Source of the DNA: Atriophallophorus winterbourni | Taxonomy: Eukaryota; Platyhelminthes; Trematoda; Plagiorchiida; Microphallidae | Assembly (NCBI GenBank): GCA_013407085.1 | Contig: JACCGJ010023306.1 | Location: 1-64,000 of the forward strand | Direction of reading: 5' to 3' | DNA length: 64,000 nucleotides | Shown: in pieces, positions 55,582 through 64,000 of the stretch | Numbering within the stretch: position 1 is the stretch's first letter | Layout of the letters: the number at the start of each line of letters is the position of its first letter | Made by a program: the position numbers and the translations under genes | Notes under the pieces: generated by a model | Databases searched by the model: none | The model's input: the letters and a program-made list of their open reading frames with translations, nothing else | Told to the model about the DNA's origin: nothing

Positions 55582-57899
55582 CTAGAGGTAACATGATGCA
55601 GAAAGTATAGTAATTAGTAAAAAATTTATATGTCCATGAAATTATCAATACAAAATTGAATTCGGCTTCGTATTGAACAGATTATGAAACCGAGGAAGTT
55701 GTGAATCTTAGAAATAAATGTCATGACTAAATCCCAAAAATTACTTGCAAGTTTTGCGCAGCGCTTGACCTTGTTATAATGCAGTGTACCAAGTGAGCTT
55801 AGCCTTGTCTGCGTGACTTGGACCTAGATAAGCCCATAACAGTTTGAGATATACCTCACTTACTTGTGAATATTCGCGATTACATTTTGTACAAGGACAA
55901 AACTATTTTGGCAAAAATTCATTAATTAATATAATCAACAAACGATTCTTTGAAAATTGGTTTCCATATACTAAGGTAGGCTTTCCGCGTTTAGTCAAAT
56001 TTATGTAACGTATACAATAGAATGCCGAATCTCTAGGTTCGATGTAATTTTTATCATCGCTGAATTAGGCAAAATGAGATAAGAGAGAATCCACTGTGTA
56101 TTGTTTTCGGTTGCGAGATGACGTGCTTAATGAATCGTCTATGAAGAGTAAGCTGACATCCGGTTATCAAACCTAAAGGTGTTGATATTTAGCAAACCCT
56201 TTATAGGGTAATCAATTTAGAATGGTATGATCTAGACTGTCGCATTGAAGGATTTTAGCCTCTGGTGATATCCTAAAGAACTACATGCATTCAATGGTGG
56301 TTTGCAAGCGTACTTAGATTCTATTTGGGGTGTTGAGACAAAATTTAGGAATAGTTTCACTGGAAATTATGCTCATGGTGTTCAATACATAAATAATTTA
56401 AGCTTTCATTCTTGAATCTTTTTCTCCTTTTGATTCGTTCCTTCGAAGATCAGCCCATAGACCAATCCGTGAATAAGTAGGTCATGATATTCTGAACATA
56501 CTATCGAGTATTTTACTAACGGTTCTTCTATTAAAACAGGGAGATTTGCATAAAATGCTTCCATCCACCTGTCACGTATATCCACTGTACTGGTTAGCAT
56601 TTGTCGTACGGTACATACGGTGAAAGTCGTTTCCGTTTAGCTAACTTTCCGGTTTCCTTGTCTGAGTTGATTTTGTTTGTATGAAGGCTGTTCAATTGAT
56701 TAACGTAAATAGAAAAATCCCTCTAGGAGATATGGCAAATCGGGGTTTTAAGCCGAAGATCAAATCTGCCGGGAAATTTTCACTATTTTCTCTGTGTACT
56801 TCCGATAAAGCACTTTTCGATGGCTAATCAACATCCCTGATTTCCTAGATGAATGTTATCGCGGCGTGATAGTTTGATGAGAGACATTGCTCAAGATGTT
56901 TCTCATCGCCAGCTTCGATATAACATGTATGAACGATCACCTGAGTTATTGTGCATTAACTATAAGACAATTCTTCGGACTGATTTATCTCTTCATAATC
57001 TTGTACGAGTTGAAATTTTCTTTATAAAGCTTGCCCGGTTGCGTTGGTCTCCGTATAGCGTTTTCAAGTAATTTTGGAATACATTCAGCCTTGGCCGATT
57101 GATTCATATCTAATCAGAGATGAAAAGGAATATATCATGAACGTTGTAGGGCTATGATTATATTAACCTTAACCGTGTCAAAGTAAAAACCTAGTCTAGA
57201 CCCATGCGTCCAATTTAAATTACTGTCACACAAATCTTTTGAAGTAAACTTTTGATAGGTATGTCATCTCAAAAATTGTCAAGTCAGATAGTGAAGATTA
57301 AGATTAACTGGTATACATCCTGTGCTAACCTCATGGGAGTTTCGCCGTTCGCAAGGACGATCGAGGCATATAAAGCCTTCGATTTATGTAATAAACTGAC
57401 GCCTTATATCAGAAGTTTCACACCCAGGTGTTTACCACTCTGATAAAATTATAGGACTGCTAATGAGTCGACAGGCGCCATCAGATTATCTGCACGATCT
57501 AGCAACAACCAGCAAACAGTTAACAACTGCATACTTAAGGAACATCATTCTCCAAGTTTAACAGCTTTGAGGCTCATCAGTCTTACCTTGAGATAGTATA
57601 GATGAATTAAATTATAAATGGCGTCAAAATACATCTTTTATTTTGTGTGGGATTATTATTAGAAGAAAAGGGCAATGTTTTAGTTGAAAAATTTCGAAAT
57701 TTCAAGTTAAGCCCAGTGTTGAAACAATAACGAACACTGTAAAAGTTAGACAGAAAAGAAAAATGTTCACAGAAAACATACACTTGATATACACGAGATA
57801 AATTAGACCGTGACTGTTCAATAAGCAGTTATCTTTCGCAAATGTAACGAGATGCAAATGGGGAAAATGTCCTCCGATATGATGACATTTAAGGAGATC

Positions 57900-59470
57900 C
57901 TCATGCAGCGGATGGGAATTATCATTGAGGATAGTATTTATGAGCCGATGGCAAAAGGAAAAATGTTGCTTTTACGATTTTTCAATGATACCATCATAAG
58001 AAATAAAGCTTGCGCGTGAACTGAACCTGATGCAGCATTTGAGTAACACAAAGTCTTTTGAAAACTAGCAAGTGAACAGTAGAGGATACGAGGTAATATA
58101 CAAGAGTATATGAAGTGAGAAATTAGCTTAGACTTACGCCAAGATAACGAAGACGATAAGCATATGATAATGTTACTAACTTTATTAAGTAAAGTATCAA
58201 GTTGATGGGTCCAAGTAAGTTTGTCGGATATGTTGACGCCTCGATATTTGACGGATTTCCTTCTAGTCAGGTATGTGGACACAATTCTAGATAAAGTAAA
58301 ATTAGAGAAAATGGAATCACGACGTTCGCCACGCAGATTACTGAACACAAGCTCAGTACATCTTTCTGGATTTAAAGATTGAACACTCTCTTCTGACTAG
58401 GTAGTAATTTCATCTAAAGCGGCAGCGAGTTGGTTTGAAGAAATGCTTCCGGGTGCTACACATCTTTTGACTACGTCATCTGCGTATTTCAAAGTGAAAG
58501 TTGATAGCGTCTGTGTGAAGCACATCCAGGTATGCTGAAAAGAAGAACGGAGATAGAATAGCTCCTTGAAGAACCACTTTCTCAGTTAGGAGCAAGGCAG
58601 AGCGTAGCCTGTTGATTTCAACATATTGAGATCAATCGGAAAAGTATCCATATAGCAATTTACTTATTTTGGCTAGTACGGTTCGTGTTTTGAATAGCTC
58701 CGTCATTTGAACACGATCGACAGAGCCGCTCGCTTTAGTTTATTAAGAAAACAAAATTTGACGGTTAATGATTTACTGTCAAGCCCTTCCAGAACTCTGT
58801 TAGTTAGACACACAACTGCATCAACGGTAGAGCGTTGCTTTCGGTAAGCCAATTGATGTTCATTTTCCAAGGTTGGTACGTCCTGCAGGCGATCAAGAAC
58901 TTGGCTTTCCATGATATTTGAAACTTGTGAATAGCAGGCTATTGCGCAAAATTTTCCAGTAGATTTCTTGGGACCGGTGTAACCCTAACAGTTTTCAAAC
59001 CATTCAAAATAGTCCAAGCAGAAAGAAAACCTTTGAAAATGAAAGCTAGTGGTTTTGGCAATTCATGGACAACATACCTTAAGTACCAATTGAATTACAC
59101 TGTCTGGGCGAAGTGCTATGTTTACTTTTAACCTACAGAGCCTTATTAAAACATCAATTTCAGATATAGTAAAAACGGCGTGAACATGTGAACATGTGAA
59201 AGTTCACTGATTATTATGCACATGTGTTTCACCAGCAAAATCCAGATTAAGTTGATCTAGCGAGCTACTTCTCAACCTGGCCGCAAAGGTTTTTAAAGCC
59301 TTCCATAATTGCGTACTGTCTTTTTCACCTATCAGTGAATTTACGTACAGTAGACAAAGACGTTTAATTTCAGATTTTACGGACTTAGTCAGTTCATTGG
59401 ACAATACCTTATTACGCGCTACAGTAAGCTCGCTCTTTTTGCCTGCACAAATTTTTAGTCAAGTTGACGA
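57900..59470 (-). mobile_element. Degenerate LINE RT (different family)
   Basis: Minus strand, in element order: 59404-59204 (QLWKALKTF, LNLDFAGETH), 58912-58703 (ESQVLDRLQDVP, YRKQRSTVDAVVCLTNRVL), 58348-57938 (VKYRGVNISDKLTWTHQLDT, LLNKV, CILPRILYCS). This is the order of pre-RT, RT motif and post-RT segments of a LINE unlike the CR1-like copies. The FADD region is decayed. Confidence 0.75.
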
Positions 59471-60904
59471 GAAATTCTCAGGTCTTATACCGATTGTTTC
59501 AACTGAGCAGCAAATGTTGTAACAGAAATTCTGATATTCTGTGCTTACATCGCATTCACACGATACATCACTGTCAGAAAAAACAGTGAAGTTTGTTAAA
59601 GAAATAATCGGTTACAGAGACTCAATAATGTCTCGATCGCATCGCCTCCTATTAACTCTTAAGCTGAGTTTTAACGTCAGCTGAACACTTTTAAGACGTT
59701 AAAATGTCGACTTAGATAATGTAATGTCAATATAGGCCGGCTGAACACAATTAAACCACTAATTTCACAAAGTTCATTGTGCAGAATAATGCGCTGCCAG
59801 AGTTGTCAAATGTAATGTTAAAAAAACCCGTATTCACTTTCATTTCCGTTCGTTATGTATATATCTGTAAAAAACAGTCAAGTATTTGTAAGTTATGAGT
59901 ACTTTTTATTCAATTTCGTTCCTGAACAAATTTTCCGCCTTCCGCCACACTAAGTTTTCCCGAATTATCTCATAATCCAGTGTAACGGGTTACTAACGAA
60001 AGTAATTATTTCGGTAAAACTAGTTCACGGGTAAGATTGATTCTATCTAATTGGGCGTAGAAATCCTCTAGCCGTGGCATTCCTCATATCCTGAAACTAG
60101 ATTTCTCCTTATCCAGGACAGGGAACGCCAAATTTTGATTGTCTGCGTAAAGTTTTTAAAGTGAACAAATAAACGGTAGCAGGAAAGGTCATTTTCGTAT
60201 TGTAACATCACAATGTTCGCGAAAAGTGCACTCTACTCGGCACGCGCTGATTGCACTGAATGGTGTCAACCATTCAGGGAAGATGCATTCACATCTGGCA
60301 TTATTTTTGTATTTCTATAAATCAAACTTGGGAGAATTCTAGCACGGGTCTTACAACAATTCTTTGAGCGTCCATGAGACAAAATTATTTGAACTTCTTT
60401 CTGGGGTTCTCAACTTGCTCTTGTGAGTTCGCTGGAACGTATACATTGTTTTCAATGATATTCAACTCTTAATTGTATCGATACTTTCACCTAATTCAGG
60501 TACACAATCCTGAATCAGTATTTGAATGCAAGCACAGGGGTGGTGAACTGACATAAATCACCCAAATTTCGGTTCAAGTTTATCAATTTATTAAAACACA
60601 GGCATCACCGATTCAATTATAATATATAGTTCCTGAAGTTTATCGACATCATTTAAAAGATAAGACAAGTTTAGGTCATTGGAACTTCTTAGGGAGACAC
60701 TCGAGCCTATTTCGACGAAAACATTAATATGTCATATAGTTTCTTCTTATTACTCGTATATTTTGTCTATGGCGAAACGGTGAAAAATCACACGAATCAA
60801 AATAGTCTGAATCCAATTTACTTCCAAATCATGTCTTGTAAAATTAAAAAGAAATATAACCCGAAGTGAATCGAATGTCAAGTTCTTTCGAGATACAACA
60901 CACA

Positions 60905-61432
60905 TGCTGTTGTTGGCCTCCGGTCGATGTCGACCATGGATGTACATCACAATCTCATGATTTATTCACGCTCCACATTTTTTCAAGTGACTAAACAGTC
61001 CGATTCGGGAGGAACAATCTGTCCAACAGCGCTCGCGTCGATAGTCTGAACTTGGTTGCAGGGCGTCAGTTGCACGTCGGCGGCGTGATCTGCGTTTAGC
61101 AGCCAAGAGTTGTATCTGCTCTTCCTCAGCTTGCAGACGACGTTGGATACAATGCCTCCAATGTGAGCAAGTTCTTCCAAACGTATTTGTACCGTAAATG
61201 TAGTCTGCCCAATGGTCGACTTCCCGATTTCAATTCACCATAGAGTAGATCTTTCGGAATATGACTATTTTCCGTTCTTTAGAACGGACCAAGCCACCAA
61301 GCACATCAGCTTTAGTCAATTTGCTCATCCACGATATGTTCAAGATACGACGGATGCTTCGTAGATGGAAAGCATTCAGTTTCCGTTCAAGTCTTGGTCC
61401 AGATTTTACTGCCGTACAGTAAAGCATTTAGT
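60905..61432 (-). mobile_element. CFDP2/RTE-type LINE 3' end
   Basis: Begins with the shared 3' terminus (GTTGTTGGCCTCCGGTCGAT) and zinc-finger region, and reaches [20 protein letters not shown] at 61400-61320. It is 5'-truncated near 61432. Third copy of the family in the window. Confidence 0.85.
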
Positions 61433-61469
61433 ACACACGCGCTTTATACCATCATCTTTGTCTTTACCG

Positions 61470-61496
61470 TATATATATATATAGAGAGAGAGATTG
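61470..61496. repeat. TA / GA microsatellite
   Basis: Tandem TATATATA followed by AGAGAGAGA. Confidence 0.85.
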
Positions 61497-61499
61497 TAT

Positions 61500-63039
61500 A
61501 TGTCCGTACTTCGCAATGTACGACTCATATACTAGAAAACAGCGTCGTAATATTGGATAATGCACATTTTTATAAAAGCGCTGCAATTGGTTGCTGAAAT
61601 CTGCCTAGTGATTTATGTTGATTGGCAAAATTAGAAATTTTTACCTTTGAATTAACCTTCCATATTCAATATTGAAAGTAGATTTCGGTATCCATAATGC
61701 GCTAGAAAATAGCCGACATCACGTTCCTGAGTTGAAAATATATTCTAATAAACGGCGCTTTTTTAATTATCAGTATTATATTAAGAACATATATCGGATA
61801 AAATCTTTACTGGAATAAAGCATACGATTTGTCTTTAAGGCAAATATTGCATAATCGTATCCATTTAATCTCGTATTTTTTGATCCAATTTTTCCAAAAG
61901 AAAATTAATGAGCACATGCACCTTAGATCAGAGAGAAGAAATACGTTACGATATTCAATACCATCTCAAGCTTGATTGTTTACAAAACATTCGAATTTTG
62001 TAAATTTTCATTACAACCGATCTTCTCGCCATTATTTTTGTTTTAATTGTAACAAAATGCAGAAAGCACATGGGTAAAATACTTCCCGATCCCAGAGGCA
62101 GGCCGCCTATATTGAAATTTCCAAATATTTTGAGTCTTCGAATTCACTTGACAAATCAGAAGCAAATTGAAAATCTCACAGCGAGTGGAGCATACATTGT
62201 TAATTCATTGAGAGTACAGATTTTGATTTAACCCATTACATATCTTCAAAATTCTTTTCCTTATTGGTTTAATTAGTTCTTATTTTTATGAGTGCTTCTG
62301 GGCTAAGTGAACACGTGATGAAATTTAGAATCTATTGGATTTTCGATTAGTTTCAGTGATTACGTTTCGAGGTCATTTTGTGGAATTTTGCTTTATTTTT
62401 AAATCGATTTTTTTCAAAAGTGCATCGCGTTCTACTGGATTTCGATGCACGTGACCGTAAATAAAATCTGCCAAAGTGACACGATTTGAAGCACATGCAA
62501 ACAAAATTTTGACGAGTCTAAATAAGGTATACCTGAATAACATTTTCATTGAACAGTGATTAAACATTTGCTGTGAATGTGTAGGAATGGATCAAATATT
62601 TATCACATGCTACAACTTTTGTCGTCTGCAATTGATGAAATGACAATTCACGTTTGAATATAAAATGATGCGGCATTTCTGACACCGAACCAGTGAATGC
62701 ATGCGTAATAACATAGGGTCATGTTGGATGATTGCATTATGATTGTGAATAATACAAATAACAAAATACTGCTTTGTCTAAGAATTGTAGAACACAACAT
62801 TCGGCCTTTGTCTACCTCAAGGATAAGCTTTTTATAGACAGATGCATGGTTATTCTACTGTGCTCATGGTTCTTCATACAGGTGCATACCAAAACATTGT
62901 AGCAATCAGCGATGCTAAAGATGAGCGTTGGATGAATATATTGCTAAGAATAATTATTAATCATTTTTATACCCATTCAAAGTTCCTAAGTTTGTCAAAC
63001 ACTTTTATCCGTGAAATCGATTAGAATAGGTTTGGGACG
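61500..63039. other. No gene recognised
   Basis: AT-rich. A minus frame at 62567-62373 (ADFIYGHVHRNPVERDALLK) follows an acceptor-like TTATTCAG and reads protein-like for 50 codons to a stop, but no partner exon or family was found. Confidence 0.25.
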
Positions 63040-63095
63040 GATCGTGTATTCATAATGCAAACAAATTTGAGTGCAATCGGTTAGACTAGATTTTG

Positions 63096-63134
63096 GGTAA
63101 CATTTCAATTCTAACACAGAAGCTTCGTCAGACC
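63096..63134 (-). ncRNA. Hammerhead-like motif in Penelope 3' arm
   Basis: Minus strand: GGT, CTGACGA (63131-63125), stem II AGCTTCTG-TGT-TAGAATT (partly paired), GAAAT (63106-63102; consensus GAAAC), GTT, ACC. Stem I GGT/ACC is paired. The C-to-T at GAAAT probably weakens it. Confidence 0.45.
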
Positions 63135-63599
63135 AAGGGTGATAGTCAGGACAGGGAACATGACTAAGTAACAGTCAACCCACCACCACTGATTTGACCT
63201 TACCGCTAAACAGCCTATAATACGCATACAGTGTGTCACGTCTCGTAGGCATGACCAGGAACGGTGGTCGATTTTCCTACTAGTGTGTATCCACATCAAT
63301 CTAATACAACTGAACACGGTCAATGTTGGTTGACACGGCGGCCCACATGCGTAAAAGTACATAACTAACAGGGTTAAAGTTAAGTTATTTTTGAAAAAAA
63401 ACAAAAGTCTAATTAACTAGTAGGTATAAGGTGAATAACCACTATTTACTTTCGCATCAATGCAGAGCGCCAGATTGTGGAGATTTCTGCCCAATCCACC
63501 TTATTGAGCGTTAGTCAACTAGCCTTTGCAATTTCGACCGCCGCCGCATGTAGGCGTTCGCTATACGGTTTGATACCGCGTCTCAATATTTCCACACTT

Positions 63600-63800
63600 T
63601 CTAGATCGACACTGTGGGCCGTATCTAAAATGTGCTCCACCAAGTCGGAATCAATAATAAGGGATTGATATTCCCTCGCATCCCGTGGCTATCTCTGGAC
63701 ACGCTTTTGGTGTTCCTCGATTCTAGCATGCATTTCTCTGGAAGTCTACCCTATGTGAACACCCGAAGAGTCCTTACAGTTGATTCTGTGGATGCTCTTC
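63600..63800 (-). pseudogene. Penelope GIY-YIG endonuclease, broken
   Basis: Minus-strand reading INCKDSSGVHIG, stop, TSREMHARIEEHQKRVQR, stop, [10 protein letters not shown]. Two in-frame stops and loss of the second Cys of C-x2-C compared with the 30.7-kb copy. Confidence 0.8.
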
Positions 63801-64000
63801 GTAACGCTAGATAAAGGTGTCTTATCATTGAGGTGCATCAGAACCAAACGGATAGTTTTCCCTTTCTTATATGTTACGTATCGCTTCAGATGTGCTTTTT
63901 ACATACAGTATACAAACTGTATCTCGCCAATTTTTTCCGATTTTTCTGACGGCCGCAACGTCGATATAGGCAATGTAGAAATATTGAGACGCGGTATCAA

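Larger units (their letters stand above)
63040..64000 (-). mobile_element. Penelope-like element, 3' part, continues past the window
   Basis: Minus-oriented. The 3' terminal arm 63040-63410 carries the CGTGTATTCATAATGC end and the ACAGTGTGTCACGTCTCGTA block, with the nuclease region at 63460-63830. The remaining ~170 bp lead towards the RT, which would lie beyond 64000. The arm matches those at 9.4, 30.3, 31.0 and 46.7 kb. Confidence 0.85.

Noticed and set aside
57545..57590. CTGATGAGCCTCAAAG on the minus strand
   Set aside because: No GAAAC and no paired stem II; at best a very decayed ribozyme.
1..64000. CRISPR arrays, bacterial operons, ribosomal RNA genes
   Set aside because: None seen; the sequence is eukaryotic, with repeats of retroposon type and spliced coding sequence.

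Overview
This window reads as an animal nuclear genome, most likely a flatworm and plausibly a trematode with a large, repeat-rich genome. The evidence is a spliced gene with a 32-nt intron, the typical flatworm trend of very short 5' introns and long 3' introns, and abundant CR1-like, RTE-like and Penelope-like retroelements. A short SINE with a tRNA-like head carries a hammerhead ribozyme, the architecture known from schistosome SM-alpha elements. The species cannot be fixed from the sequence alone.

The one confidently identified host gene is a plus-strand actin-binding LIM (abLIM/UNC-115) gene. Twelve coding exons between 12603 and 41675 join in a single open frame of 834 residues. They encode two LIM domains, a long low-complexity linker with abLIM-type motifs, and a C-terminal villin headpiece ending in a stop codon. 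The amino terminus lies upstream of 12603 and was not found. Its introns hold most of the mobile elements: a CFDP2/RTE-type LINE in intron 4, degenerate reverse transcriptase (RT) pieces, a 300-bp retroposon in intron 6, a LINE 5' fragment fused to a Penelope-like element in intron 7, and a ribozyme SINE in intron 8.

Layout. 1-12.6 kb: CR1-like RT fragments (1.7 and 4.6-5.6 kb), an RTE-type tail (7.6 kb), a small Penelope fold-back (9.4 kb), an ATT microsatellite and a 215-bp palindromic DNA element (11.8 kb). 12.6-41.7 kb: abLIM. 41.7-50 kb: SINEs, LINE and Penelope ends, and a fold-back retroposon. 48.4-51.5 kb: several splice-bounded open frames of unknown identity. 52.8-55 kb: an uninterrupted CR1-like RT frame with a hammerhead-like motif upstream. 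55-64 kb: degenerate RT, another LINE 3' end, and a Penelope-like element running off the window.

The most notable signal is a recurring hammerhead-ribozyme core in several unrelated retroelements. One is a canonical type in the tRNA-headed SINE. A second type has a minimal stem III (core GAAAC-N-GGTY) and recurs in a dimeric short retroposon, upstream of the CR1-like RT, and at the 5' end of the RTE-type LINE. A third type lies in the Penelope arms. A very common 231-bp repeat (called SLR here), defined by target-site duplications, is inserted throughout, including inside itself.
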